This document shows, in pieces, positions 52,074-61,607 of a stretch of 64,000 nucleotides of DNA. Below the pieces are notes generated by a model. The model was not told where the DNA came from, searched no databases, and worked only from the letters and a program-made list of their open reading frames with translations. A program made the translations under genes and the position numbers. The stretch is taken from positions 201,559 to 265,558 of the forward strand of contig DKFJ01000010.1 in NCBI GenBank assembly GCA_002452335.1. Reading direction: 5' to 3'. Within the stretch, counting starts at the first letter, position 1. Every line of letters starts with the position of its first letter. Source of the stretch: Deferribacteraceae bacterium UBA6799. GTDB taxonomy: Bacteria > Chrysiogenota > Deferribacteres > Deferribacterales > Geovibrionaceae.

Positions 52074-53792
52074 TTAATGCTCAATTTTCTCCTTCTCTTC
52101 AAGGATTACGGAGAATGTGTTGCCGCCTCTTTCGTTGCTTTTTACAGATACCTCACCGTTGTAAAGAGAGACTATGTGTTTTACTATGGAGAGACCAAGA
52201 CCGGTGCCTGTGGCGTTCTGATTCTTTGACTTGTCCATGGTGTAGAATCTCTCAAAAATTCTCTGCTGTTCATCTTCCGGAATGGCGGGACCTTCGTCCT
52301 CCACCGCCAGAACAACTCTGCCGGAAGCCGGATCGGAATACATCTTGATATATATATTCTTACCTTTGGAATATTTCACAGCGTTGTCTGTGAGATTGGT
52401 TATGAGACTCACCAGATGCTCGCGCAGGATATGCACGTCATCGGATGTGTAGTCTGTATTCACAGTCATGGGGCAGTCTTTGTAGAAGTTTTTGATCTCG
52501 TCAAAGAGATCCTCTATGTTCGTAGGTTCTTCCACGGTTATCTCTTCTCTCAGCATCTCCAGCTTGTGCAGTTTCAGAATATCGTTTATCAGCAGATTCA
52601 GCCTGTTTGAGCTGTTGTAGATGATGTTGATGAATTTATCATGAAATTTTCTGTCCATATCGGGATCGTTCATGATGGTTTCTGAGTAGCCCATTATCAT
52701 TGCCAGCGGAGTTTTCAGCTCGTGCGTGATATTGCCCACCAGCTCGGTTTTGAACTGCTCGTATTCGGCTCTCTCTGTTATGTCAAAAAAGGCGATCAGT
52801 TTTTCGTTCTCGAAAATTCTCACGAAAACTTCAAATATCTTGCCTTTCAGGTTCTTTTGCAGTTTTTTTGATTCCTCAGCTCCCACAACCTCTGTCAGAA
52901 AGGAGATGGCCTCCATGTTGTTGGTCTGTCTGAGGATGTTTTCGCCTAAGTTTATCTTGATGCCCAGATAGTGTGACGCCTTAGAGTTGTAGTGCATCAC
53001 GTTGTTTTTGCTGTCTAAGAGGATTATTCCCTCGTCCAGTATGCTGAAGATATGGTTCAGCTTCTGTTTTTCCTGTTCCAGCTGCTTTGTCTTCTGGTTC
53101 ATGGAGTTATAGATACGGTAGATCACGCTGACAAGTTTAGTCATTGTCTTGTCTGAAAAGGAGGGAAAATATATTTTGCTTTCTCCCGCCTCTATCTTGT
53201 CCGCCACCTCTGACAGTTTTTGTATGGGGCTGCTGAGCCTTCTGGCGAGATACAGGGCTATGAACGCCACTATTATCAGCAGGCTGACATAGAGCGTCAC
53301 GTTCTGCTGGAGCATGTTTGCCTGAAGAGCGTCAATGTAAGACATGGGATAGGCGATACGCAGAACTATATCATCGCTGTATCTGACAGCGTAGTAGTTC
53401 ATGGATTCTTCCGCCGTGGTGCTTCTTCTTACGGAAGAACCTTCATCGCTGTTCAGGGCGTTGATCACTTCCGGTCTTTTGGCGTGGTTTTCCATGGTCT
53501 GTATCTTTTCATAGCTGTAGTATGAATCGTCGATGACCTGCCCGTCTTTTCTGATTATAGTTATCCTCAGATTGGTGTTCTGTGATATGCCGGAGATGAT
53601 GGCGTGTATATCCGGGTCGAACTCCGTGCTCAGTTTATAGCCTTTCAGGAGCTCGGCTTTGGTTCTCATTTCCTGCGCCAGCTCTTTTGTGGCGTTGTCT
53701 ATGGCCGCCTTGTTGGCTATTTTGTATCCTGCGCCTATCAGAATGGCGATGGGGATGAATATTATCAGAAAAACTTTAAGGTAAGATCTCAT
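52074..53792 (-). CDS. phoR: PhoR-type phosphate sensor histidine kinase
   Basis: The kinase is 572 aa. TM1 is about 7-27, a periplasmic sensing region about 30-165, TM2 about 167-187, HAMP (about 188-240), PAS (about 250-330), HisKA with NITHELKTPLAMIMGY, HATPase_c with NLTDNAVKYSKG and TGTGLGLSIVKHIV. It overlaps phoB by 4 bp. The large periplasmic region is larger than in E. coli PhoR and similar to B. subtilis-type PhoR. Confidence 0.88.
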   Translation of the reverse strand: MRSYLKVFLIIFIPIAILIGAGYKIANKAAIDNATKELAQEMRTKAELLKGYKLSTEFDPDIHAIISGISQNTNLRITIIRKDGQVIDDSYYSYEKIQTMENHAKRPEVINALNSDEGSSVRRSTTAEESMNYYAVRYSDDIVLRIAYPMSYIDALQANMLQQNVTLYVSLLIIVAFIALYLARRLSSPIQKLSEVADKIEAGESKIYFPSFSDKTMTKLVSVIYRIYNSMNQKTKQLEQEKQKLNHIFSILDEGIILLDSKNNVMHYNSKASHYLGIKINLGENILRQTNNMEAISFLTEVVGAEESKKLQKNLKGKIFEVFVRIFENEKLIAFFDITERAEYEQFKTELVGNITHELKTPLAMIMGYSETIMNDPDMDRKFHDKFINIIYNSSNRLNLLINDILKLHKLEMLREEITVEEPTNIEDLFDEIKNFYKDCPMTVNTDYTSDDVHILREHLVSLITNLTDNAVKYSKGKNIYIKMYSDPASGRVVLAVEDEGPAIPEDEQQRIFERFYTMDKSKNQNATGTGLGLSIVKHIVSLYNGEVSVKSNERGGNTFSVILEEKEKIEH

Positions 53793-54460
53793 ATGTCCGC
53801 TCTGTATCCTATTTTTGGTACTGATTTTATAAACGCGCCCTTTTCGCCCAGTTTTTTCCTGAGTGACGAAACGTGGGTGTCAACCGTTCTGGTGTAAACA
53901 TCAGATTCGTAACCCCATACGGCGTTCAGAATCTGGTTTCTTGTAAAAACTCTTTTAGGATGCTTCAGAAGCATCAGCAGAAGCTCATATTCCTTGTTGG
54001 TCAGGCTGACATCGTCGCCGTCAACCGTCACAGTGTAGTTGCCTGTGTCTATGTTGATGCCGTTGATGGAGATGATCTTCGATTTTATAGACGGGTTTCT
54101 GCGGAGGATGGCGTTTATCTTCGCCACCAGTATCTTTATGCTGAACGGCTTCGTCAGATAGTCGTCAGCTCCCATCTCCAGCCCGTTTATGATATCCTGC
54201 TCGGTGTTCTTGGCGGATATGATGATGATAGGCACACCGGAAAACTTTTTGTTGTTTCTGACTATCTGCAGAAACTGCATTCCCTTGAGCCCCGGCAGCA
54301 TCAGGTCCAGCAGGATGATATCCACATCGTTGTTTTCCAGATGTATCAGCCCCTCGTTAGCGTTGTCGAAACAGATGGTTTCGCAGTTCTCTCTAGTGAG
54401 GTTGTAGGAGATGAGATCTCTGATCTCTTCGTGGTCTTCGATAACCAGAACTTTCATCAT
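53789..54460 (-). CDS. phoB: PhoB-type response regulator (OmpR family)
   Basis: This 223-aa regulator has a receiver with acidic EDHEE, Asp in IILLDLMLPG and Lys in YLTKPF, then a winged-helix DNA-binding domain (LTNKEYELLLMLLKHPKRVFTR and TVDTHVSSLRKKLG). Encoded 2 bp after phoU and overlapping phoR, it completes a phoU-phoB-phoR unit. Confidence 0.9.
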   Translation of the reverse strand: MMKVLVIEDHEEIRDLISYNLTRENCETICFDNANEGLIHLENNDVDIILLDLMLPGLKGMQFLQIVRNNKKFSGVPIIIISAKNTEQDIINGLEMGADDYLTKPFSIKILVAKINAILRRNPSIKSKIISINGINIDTGNYTVTVDGDDVSLTNKEYELLLMLLKHPKRVFTRNQILNAVWGYESDVYTRTVDTHVSSLRKKLGEKGAFIKSVPKIGYRADI

Positions 54461-54462
54461 GA

Positions 54463-55140
54463 TTAATCTTCCTCTTCCAGCTCAACATAGGAATGTCTTA
54501 TTATTTTGCCTTCCACCATATAATATACCATCTCGGCGATGTTCGTGGCATGGTCGGCTATTCTTTCCAGTCTTCTGGAGATGTTCATCAGCGCCAGCAC
54601 AGTGTGGAGCTTAGTCACATCCTCCATAGTATATGTGAGCAGTTCTCTTGTCACCTGCTCATTGAGGTTGTCCAGCTCATCATCACGCTTGATAACGTCA
54701 TAGGCGAGCTTGGTGTCGGAGTTGAAAAACGCTTCCAGAGAGTCGTGTATCATTCCGGTGGCTATTGCGGACATCTTGGGTATGTCTATGTATGGCTTGA
54801 GCTGGGGATGCTCCATCAGCTTCAGGCTGTCTCTGCATATGCTGACGCAGTGGTCGCCCACACGCTCTATGTCGGTAATTATTCTTGTGGCTGTGATGAT
54901 GTATCTGAGGTCGATAGCCTTCGGCTCGAAAAGCGCCAGCATCTTTATGCAGTGTTCGTCTATATCCACATCGAGCTTGTCCATCAGCTCGTCATCATGG
55001 ATAACCTGCATGGCAAGAGCCTCGTTTCTGTCTACGAGAGATTTGATAGAGTTGGTTACCATCCCTGTGGCGGTGGTTGCCATCTCCGCTAACATCCCTT
55101 TGAGCTGAATATATTCCTTATCGTGCCTGTAAGCTGTCAT
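54463..55140 (-). CDS. phoU: PhoU phosphate signalling protein
   Basis: The protein is 225 aa, all helical, with two PhoU repeats (about 20-105 and 120-205) each bearing an E/DxxxD metal-binding pattern (IERVGDHCVSI and LERIADHATNIAE). It links transport state to PhoR and blocks the kinase when phosphate is ample. It is the first gene of the group and no pst genes are nearby, so the partner transporter may be the NptA-like protein. Confidence 0.92.
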   Translation of the reverse strand: MTAYRHDKEYIQLKGMLAEMATTATGMVTNSIKSLVDRNEALAMQVIHDDELMDKLDVDIDEHCIKMLALFEPKAIDLRYIITATRIITDIERVGDHCVSICRDSLKLMEHPQLKPYIDIPKMSAIATGMIHDSLEAFFNSDTKLAYDVIKRDDELDNLNEQVTRELLTYTMEDVTKLHTVLALMNISRRLERIADHATNIAEMVYYMVEGKIIRHSYVELEEED

Positions 55141-55288
55141 GTGGTGTCACCTCTTAATATGTGGACAATATGAAGAATTATATATCATAAATAGAAAATA
55201 ATCCTCGTCCGCTGGGACAACAATAAATATAAACTGTAAGATGTCTGTGAAAATGATGTCAGAGAAATGTAAAATTATGATTTTTGTG

Positions 55289-56017
55289 TCAGATTTTTCC
55301 GGTTTTTTTCAAAAGAATGTTATGCTCCGCCATTGCTTTTCCCAGAACAGACAGAATGAGTTCCGTCTCTCTGGCTGTAAAAACCTTCGATTCGGCCGCC
55401 TGTCTTATCTCATTCATTATCTTTTCGGGGTTCTGAGGGTTCAGGCATCCGAACATATTCAGAAACTGCTCTATCTTTTTGTTCAGAGCGTCATGCAGTT
55501 TCCTGCCGGCGAATTCCGTTTCTGCGGTCTCTTTGGGCGGGATATCTTTTATCTGCCACAGAACCACCAGAACGGCCTGTGCGAGATTCATGCTGGGGAA
55601 TGTATCCGATGTGTCCAGACTGATATATTTTGCGCAGGAGGCGAGCTGTGTGTTGGAGAGCCCTGCTTTTTCGTTTCCGAATAGCAGACCGACAGTCAGC
55701 CCCTTTTCACGGCAGTCATTAATATATGCGTTCAGTCCGCAGAGGTCTATGTTGGCGTGTGATGTTTCCGGCGTGCGCATGCTGACGCCGACTATTTTAT
55801 CCGCGTGTGATATGAGATCATCGAATCCGGAGCATCTGACAGTATCTCTCAGTATGTTCTCTGCCGCCAGAGCGTATTTCAGAGCTGTGGGGTTCATCGG
55901 GTTCAGTTTTCCGGATAGAAACAGACCGGAAAAACCGGTGTTAGCCATCGCACGGGCTATGAAGCCCAGATTGACTGCTCCTTCGGGATTCGCCAGTAGA
56001 ATCCGGACGTCTTTCAA
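55289..56017 (-). CDS. TrmJ-like tRNA (Cm32/Um32) 2'-O-methyltransferase
   Basis: The product is 242 aa of the SPOUT/TrmH superfamily. Motif 1 is in ANPEGAVNLGFIARAMANTGF (about 9-29), motif 2 GLLFGNEKAGLS (about 110-121), motif 3 FPSMNLAQAVLVVLWQ (about 139-154). A short helical C-terminal extension agrees with TrmJ. Its start overlaps the stop of the lytic transglycosylase gene by 4 bp. Confidence 0.85.
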   Translation of the reverse strand: MKDVRILLANPEGAVNLGFIARAMANTGFSGLFLSGKLNPMNPTALKYALAAENILRDTVRCSGFDDLISHADKIVGVSMRTPETSHANIDLCGLNAYINDCREKGLTVGLLFGNEKAGLSNTQLASCAKYISLDTSDTFPSMNLAQAVLVVLWQIKDIPPKETAETEFAGRKLHDALNKKIEQFLNMFGCLNPQNPEKIMNEIRQAAESKVFTARETELILSVLGKAMAEHNILLKKTGKI

Positions 56018-56733
56018 CTAAACTGCCTGGCGGATATGTTGATTATCCGTTTGTAGTTGGACATTACCGCTCTGTAATATTTGTCAGACACGCCTGAGCC
56101 GCTTTTAATCATTTTATTCAGGTTGCCGGGACCCATGTTGTAGGCTATCAGGGCATATTTCTGATTGTCGTACTTATTCAGCAGATAGGCGAGGTAGCTG
56201 ATTCCGATCCGGATGTTCTTAGTGGGATCGAAAAGCTCCGATCTGCTTTCCAGATTGATGTTGTCGTGCATGTCGGAAACATAGAAGGCGGTACCGGGGA
56301 GTATCTGCATGAAGCCCACCGCGCCCTTGTTGGATACCACATGGCGTCTGAAAGAACTCTCTGTCTTTATCACCGCCAGAACCAGATAGGGGTCGATGCC
56401 CTTTTCGAACGATTCGGAGGCGATGAGGTAGGACATGTCCATATAGTTCAGTCCGCCGGTATTGGGTCTGTATATTTCCAGAATGTTTTTAATGTTCTGC
56501 ACATGCGACGCGAAAGACAGACGTTTCTTTTCGTTTTCCAGACTGTTGGAAAATTCTTTGTAGCTGATGCCTATGTCTGATTCCGAGCTGAGTTTGTCCA
56601 CCGTGGAACCTATCGCTGTGAGATAGATCACGTTCATTACGAGAAAGCCGAAAACTAACACTGTGATGCTTATAAAAAGCGCCGCTAATGTTGTCTGCGC
56701 TCTGTTGGAAAATCTGAAGTAATGCATATTCAC
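56014..56733 (-). CDS. Membrane-anchored lytic transglycosylase (SLT domain)
   Basis: The protein is 239 aa. An N-terminal membrane helix (about 15-38) is followed by a linker and an SLT domain (about 105-235) with catalytic Glu in VIKTESSFRRHVVS, GAVGFMQILPGTA, and ALIAYNMGPGNL. It cleaves peptidoglycan glycan strands in the periplasm. The start could be GTG 56733 or ATG 56727; the ribosome site is weak. Overlap with the TrmJ gene suggests one transcript. Confidence 0.87.
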   Translation of the reverse strand: MNMHYFRFSNRAQTTLAALFISITVLVFGFLVMNVIYLTAIGSTVDKLSSESDIGISYKEFSNSLENEKKRLSFASHVQNIKNILEIYRPNTGGLNYMDMSYLIASESFEKGIDPYLVLAVIKTESSFRRHVVSNKGAVGFMQILPGTAFYVSDMHDNINLESRSELFDPTKNIRIGISYLAYLLNKYDNQKYALIAYNMGPGNLNKMIKSGSGVSDKYYRAVMSNYKRIINISARQFS

Positions 56734-56819
56734 CGTATTTTTTTATAATTACAGTTGACAAAATATTCATCAAAAGCGGAAAAGTAAAGGAAAAAGTTTT
56801 TCAGGAGACCCGAAAACAG

Positions 56820-57518
56820 ATGTATGAATATAGCAAGTTATTGAAGGGAAAGTTTATAAAAAGGTATAAAAGATTTTTCACCGACGTGCTTTTTGACGGC
56901 GGTATTCTCACCGTGCATAACCCGAACACAGGTTCGATGAAGTGTGTGCTGAGTGACGGGGCGGATGTGCTGATATCTGAGTCTGACAATCCCAGCCGGA
57001 AGCTGAAACACACTCTGGAGGCTGTTTTAGTGGAAGATAGATGGGTGCTGACGAACACTATACTGATGAATAGGATAGTCAGGCACGGTCTGCTGGATAA
57101 CGAGGTTAAGGAACTGCGGGATATAACATATCTCAAAAGCGAGTATAAATACGGTGACGGACGCATAGATTTTTACGGCGAGACGGCTGATGGCAGATTT
57201 CTGGCTGAGGTGAAGAATGTTACCATGTTCGATGACGAATGCTCTATCTTTCCGGACGCTGTGACGGAGAGGGGCAGAAAGCATTTGGGACTGCTTCTGG
57301 AAGCCGCTAAAGAAGGATACAGACCTTATATGATATATGTGTGTCAGGTCGACCGTCCGTTTTTTCGTCCGGCGTATGAGATTGACATGAAATACGCTGA
57401 GGCTCTGGAGGACGCAGTTAGCAGGGGGCTGAATGTGATAACGGTAATGACGGTTTTTGATGAGAAAGAGGGCAGAGTGACGCTGAAAGAGGGGGGGGAA
57501 CTCAGATTCCGGCTATGA
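56820..57518 (+). CDS. sfsA: SfsA family protein
   Basis: The product is 232 aa. Family marks: RYKRFFTDVL at the start, VHNPNTGSMK near 43, VEDRWVLTNTILMNRIV near 77, the catalytic-looking DGRIDFYGE, and EVKNVTM. SfsA has an OB-like N-terminal part and a nuclease-like core with DxxxE/ExK residues; its physiological role is not settled. Its 3' end overlaps the convergent holA gene by 17 bp. Confidence 0.9.
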   Translation: MYEYSKLLKGKFIKRYKRFFTDVLFDGGILTVHNPNTGSMKCVLSDGADVLISESDNPSRKLKHTLEAVLVEDRWVLTNTILMNRIVRHGLLDNEVKELRDITYLKSEYKYGDGRIDFYGETADGRFLAEVKNVTMFDDECSIFPDAVTERGRKHLGLLLEAAKEGYRPYMIYVCQVDRPFFRPAYEIDMKYAEALEDAVSRGLNVITVMTVFDEKEGRVTLKEGGELRFRL

Positions 57519-58416
57519 GGCTTGTCAGATATCCGGTGTCTTTTACCTGTCCGGTTTTGAATTGATAGTCCAGCTCGGCGAACTGTCCCATCAGCTTTAT
57601 CAGGTCGTTCTTTTTCCATGCGTTAGTGCCGGCCTTTATTTTGTCCAGCATGAAAGGTCTGTTCTCTTTCACCAGATCTCTGGAAACGGTGAACAGATAG
57701 ACGTCCTTCATCCTTTTGAAGGTCATGTTTATCAGCAGAGGCAGGTTTTCCTCCTCCGCTATGAAATCATTCAGCAGAATCATGCACTGGCTCTTTTTTC
57801 TGTTGGTGAAAGCGTCTATGAATGTGAAGACGCTGTCGTGTTTTTTCGCCGTGATGGCGTTCAGTATTTCGCTCTGGTTTTTTGGTTTTTTATAGGCGAA
57901 ATATGCTGTCAGCTTGTCTATCTCGCTTTTCACCAGCGACATGTCGCCTGAGAACAGCTCGTTTATCTCTCCCGCCGCTGAGGTGTCTATGGTGAATCCG
58001 GCGTCGGTGAACATTCTTATTATCTGACCGGTCAGGTCATATTTTTTTGCCTTAGCTTCCATCATAAGAGTAAATCCGGTCTTTTCCAGAGAATCAGACA
58101 GCTTTTTACCCAGTTTAGCCTCTTCAGCAGTGAGTATGATGTATGACTCTCTGCATGATGCGCATTCGTCTATTATCTTTTCAGGATTCTTTACGCTGTC
58201 GAACGAGCGCACCAGAGCCGCCTTGTTCTCGGAGAAGAGGGGAGCCGTGTTTATGAAATTAAAGAAGTTGCCGTCGTTAAAATCTTCAGGATTAAAAGTT
58301 TCTGTTTCGCAGTCGTCTATGGCGGACAGGATGTTTTTTATCTTTTCATCCACATAGTAGGTTCCGCCCGCTATGTAGTAAAAAAGTTTGCTACTGTTTT
58401 CTGTTTTCGAACTCAT
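57502..58416 (-). CDS. holA: DNA polymerase III delta subunit
   Basis: This 304-aa protein has the HolA layout: an N-terminal AAA-like domain without a working Walker A (GGTYYVDEKIKNI at the start), a conserved LTAYF segment near 190, and a C-terminal collar domain (LIKLMGQFAELDYQFKTGQ). It is the wrench of the clamp loader. Its start overlaps the lptE end by 26 bp; the leuS-lptE-holA order is conserved in Gram-negative bacteria. Confidence 0.88.
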   Translation of the reverse strand: MSSKTENSSKLFYYIAGGTYYVDEKIKNILSAIDDCETETFNPEDFNDGNFFNFINTAPLFSENKAALVRSFDSVKNPEKIIDECASCRESYIILTAEEAKLGKKLSDSLEKTGFTLMMEAKAKKYDLTGQIIRMFTDAGFTIDTSAAGEINELFSGDMSLVKSEIDKLTAYFAYKKPKNQSEILNAITAKKHDSVFTFIDAFTNRKKSQCMILLNDFIAEEENLPLLINMTFKRMKDVYLFTVSRDLVKENRPFMLDKIKAGTNAWKKNDLIKLMGQFAELDYQFKTGQVKDTGYLTSLIAGI

Positions 58417-58888
58417 ATCTGAATGTGTCCAGAGCTGTCTGAACTGCCTCCTCTATGGCGATATCCCTGTTTCTGGTGGAAGTGGGGCTGGAAGAGGAGA
58501 TGTTGTAGGTGGATGACGCTGCCAGGTATCTGTTATATAGTGTTTTACCGTTTCTGTCAGTTACCTGAATATATATCGTCGCCGTCAGGTCGACAGTGAC
58601 AGTGCGTCCGGATGTCAGGGTCACCGCTCCGGATGATGTCACCTCTGTCAGAGAAAATCTGCCGGTGAAATCAGAGCTGTCCTTTGTCCCCAGAGAATGA
58701 ATGGAGGAGAGGTATGATTTCACAGCGTTCACGAAGAGCTGGTCGGGCATAACCTCTTTCGATTCGTTAATGATGCTGGAGGGATAGAGCGTGAAAGCCG
58801 AGTCGGCGTCTTTCAGGGCGATCTTATACCCGCATCCGGAAAGAATCATAACCAGCAGAAGGACAGACAGTACGGCTTTCATTCTCAT
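58391..58888 (-). CDS. lptE: LptE-like LPS-assembly lipoprotein
   Basis: The product is 165 aa. The signal peptide ends in lipobox LSGC (Cys19 followed by GYK), then a two-layer sandwich typical of LptE (FTGRFSLTEV; TATIYIQVTDRNGKTLYN; ending LDTFRYEF). LptE plugs the LptD barrel that delivers LPS to the outer leaflet. Sequence identity in the family is low, so the call relies on lipobox, size and position between leuS and holA. LeuS stop lies 3 bp upstream. Confidence 0.82.
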   Translation of the reverse strand: MRMKAVLSVLLLVMILSGCGYKIALKDADSAFTLYPSSIINESKEVMPDQLFVNAVKSYLSSIHSLGTKDSSDFTGRFSLTEVTSSGAVTLTSGRTVTVDLTATIYIQVTDRNGKTLYNRYLAASSTYNISSSSPTSTRNRDIAIEEAVQTALDTFRYEFENRKQ

Positions 58889-58891
58889 AAT

Positions 58892-61444
58892 TTATTTCAC
58901 CACGAAGTTAACGAGTTTGTTGGGCACATATATCTTTTTAATGATCTGTGTGCCGTCTGTATATTTTGACACATTATCGTTGGACAGCGCCAGAGAAAAA
59001 ACATCATCCTGAGACATATCTCTGGGGATGTCTATCTGACCTCTCAGTTTGCCGTTCACCTGAACAGCCACTGTTATTTCGTCCTTCTGTGTCATAGAGG
59101 CGTCAAATTTTACCCAGCCTGTTCTGGATATCAGTCCGCTCTGACCGGTTTGCTCCCACAGCTCTTCCGCAATGTGCGGGGTGAACGGGGCTATCAGTAT
59201 CATGAGTGTGGTCAGGCACTCTCTGAACAGCGCTTTGTTGCCGTCATTCATTTTTGCTTCGGCGGCATAGAGGCTGTTTACATATTCCATCATAGCCGCA
59301 ACAGCGGTGTTGAGCTGATAGCGCTCGATATCCTCTGTCACTTTTTTGATGGTGGAGTGCATGGCGAACAGCAGCTCTTTTGTCAGCTCGTCTTCTGTCT
59401 TTGCCGGAAGAGCGCCTTTGAAAAGCTCCATGTTGTTGTCTATCAGCCTGAAAACCCTGTTCAGGAATCTGAACGAGCCCTCAACGCCGGAATCGCTCCA
59501 CTCCAGTTCCCTTTCGGGGGGGCTGGCAAACAGGATGAACAGTCGGGCGGTGTCCGCTCCGTATGTTTCTATCAGTTTATTGGGGTCGATGACGTTCTTT
59601 TTGGATTTTGACATCTTTTCCACACGGCCGATGAGAACGTCTTTTCCGCATTTAGCGCATTTTCCGTCTTTTGCCTCTTCGGGGAAGAGCCATCCGTGCT
59701 CGGGGCATTTATAGGTTTCTTTGCATACCATGCCCTGTGTCAGCAGTCTGTTGAAAGGTTCGTCTATGTCTGTGTATCCCAGATCTCTCAGAACTTTGGT
59801 ATAGAAGCGTGAGTAGAGCAGGTGGAGGATGGCATGCTCGATGCCGCCTATATACTGATCCACGTTCATCCAGTATTTAGCGTCTTCTTTATTGAAAGGC
59901 GCTGTGTCGCATTTGGGCGATGTGTAGCGCAGGAAATACCATGATGATTCCATGAAAGTGTCCATGGTGTCTGTTTCCCTTCTGGCGGGCTTGCCGCACT
60001 TGGGGCATGTGGTGTTCACGAAAGACTCCACTTTGTCCAGCGGGTTCCCTCTCATTGCGGGGTTGAAGTCCACATCGGGGAGTCTCACCGGGAGCTGGTC
60101 GAACGGAACCGGGACACTGCCGCAGCAGTCGCACTGGATGAATGGGATAGGTGAGCCCCAGTATCTCTGGCGTGAGATCTGCCAGTCTCTCAGACGAAAG
60201 TTGACTGTGCTCTTGCCTATGTTATTGCTATCCAGAAACTCAATTATCGCTTTTTTCGCCGGTTCGTTGTCCATTCCGGTGAACTGGTCTGAAGCGACGA
60301 GTTTTCCGGCGCCTGTGTAGGCTTCGGTCAGATCTTCCGCTTTTATCTCTTCTTTCGGCATTATGACTATTTTCAGTTCACAGCCGTATTTTTTCGCGAA
60401 TTCAAAATCCCTCTGGTCGTGGGCGGGAACTGCCATAACAGCCCCTGTGCCGTAGTCCATCAGAACGAAGTTGGCTATGAAAACAGGCATCTGGCATCCG
60501 GTGACGGGGTTGATTACGCATCGTCCGGTGTTGAATCCCTTTTTCTCTTTATCATCAGCCATTCTGTTGACTTTATCTTCTTTCAGGATGGAATCGATGA
60601 ACTCCAGTCCGTCTTTCTCGTTATCTGTGCCTTTCAGCAGAGCCTTCGCCATGGGGTGTTCCGGAGCGATAGACATGAAAGTAGCGCCGTAGAGTGTGTC
60701 GGGTCTGGTGGTGAACACGGTTATGGATTCGTTATTGTGAGAGAAACGGAAGTTGATCTCCGCTCCGTATGATTTTCCTATCCAGTTCTGCTGCATTGTC
60801 AGAACCTTGGAAGGCCATCCGTCCAGTTTATTGGTGAACTCGAGAAGCTCGTCGGCATAGTCTGTTATCTTCAGATACCATCCGTCCAGCTCTTTGATGC
60901 GCACTTCTTTTCCGCATCTCCAGCAGGCGCCGTCCTCCACCTGTTCGTTGGCAAGAACGGTGTTGCAGTCATCGCACCAGTTCAGGTGTGATTTCTTTTT
61001 ATAGATGAGTCCTTTTTCGAACATTTCGATAAAGACCTTCTGCTCCCATTTATAATACTCGGGATCGCATGTTGCTATCTCTCTGTCCCAGTCGTATGAC
61101 AGACCGAGTTTTTTGAGCTGGGCTCTCATGTAGTCTATGTTTGATTTGGTCCAGACGGCGGGGTGTGTGGAGTTTTCGATGGCGGCGTTCTCAGCCGGCA
61201 GACCGAAGGCGTCCCATCCCATGGGGTGCAGAACGTTGTATCCCTGCATGAATTTATATCTGGATATCACGTCTCCGATGGCATAATTGCGCACATGACC
61301 CATGTGTATCTTGCCCGAAGGATAAGGAAACATCTCCAGACAGTAAAATTTCTCTTTATTTGTTTCTGTTTCTACTTTAAAAAGTTTTTTTTCTTCCCAG
61401 ATTTTCTGCCACTTGATTTCGACAGCTGAAGGGTTGTATTTCAT
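58892..61444 (-). CDS. leuS: Leucyl-tRNA synthetase
   Basis: The enzyme is 850 aa from the ATG at 61444, chosen for the GGAGG 7 nt upstream; six more residues are in frame before it. The HIGH motif reads HMGH (47-50) and KMSKS is at 610-614. A zinc-binding CDDC/CWRC region (about 165-185) and an editing domain with TTRPDTLYGATF and GTGAVMAVPAHDQRDFEFA are present. It charges tRNA-Leu. The synthetase is full length. Confidence 0.97.
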   Translation of the reverse strand: MKYNPSAVEIKWQKIWEEKKLFKVETETNKEKFYCLEMFPYPSGKIHMGHVRNYAIGDVISRYKFMQGYNVLHPMGWDAFGLPAENAAIENSTHPAVWTKSNIDYMRAQLKKLGLSYDWDREIATCDPEYYKWEQKVFIEMFEKGLIYKKKSHLNWCDDCNTVLANEQVEDGACWRCGKEVRIKELDGWYLKITDYADELLEFTNKLDGWPSKVLTMQQNWIGKSYGAEINFRFSHNNESITVFTTRPDTLYGATFMSIAPEHPMAKALLKGTDNEKDGLEFIDSILKEDKVNRMADDKEKKGFNTGRCVINPVTGCQMPVFIANFVLMDYGTGAVMAVPAHDQRDFEFAKKYGCELKIVIMPKEEIKAEDLTEAYTGAGKLVASDQFTGMDNEPAKKAIIEFLDSNNIGKSTVNFRLRDWQISRQRYWGSPIPFIQCDCCGSVPVPFDQLPVRLPDVDFNPAMRGNPLDKVESFVNTTCPKCGKPARRETDTMDTFMESSWYFLRYTSPKCDTAPFNKEDAKYWMNVDQYIGGIEHAILHLLYSRFYTKVLRDLGYTDIDEPFNRLLTQGMVCKETYKCPEHGWLFPEEAKDGKCAKCGKDVLIGRVEKMSKSKKNVIDPNKLIETYGADTARLFILFASPPERELEWSDSGVEGSFRFLNRVFRLIDNNMELFKGALPAKTEDELTKELLFAMHSTIKKVTEDIERYQLNTAVAAMMEYVNSLYAAEAKMNDGNKALFRECLTTLMILIAPFTPHIAEELWEQTGQSGLISRTGWVKFDASMTQKDEITVAVQVNGKLRGQIDIPRDMSQDDVFSLALSNDNVSKYTDGTQIIKKIYVPNKLVNFVVK

Positions 61445-61607
61445 CGGAAGCCTCCATATCAAGGATACAGAAATAGCACAAATAATAGAAATTTATCAAG
61501 CAATATAAAAGAATTTATGTTAAGTTTTGACGTGCAAGTAATTTTTATTTCTGATAACGGGAAAAACTGATATATTATTTATATATAAAAGAACGGAATA
61601 AAATAAT

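Noticed and set aside
55234..55252. Possible Pho box (two CTGT repeats 11 bp apart) upstream of phoU
   Set aside because: The repeats read on the plus strand while phoU is on the minus strand, and outside CTGT the match to the consensus is weak.
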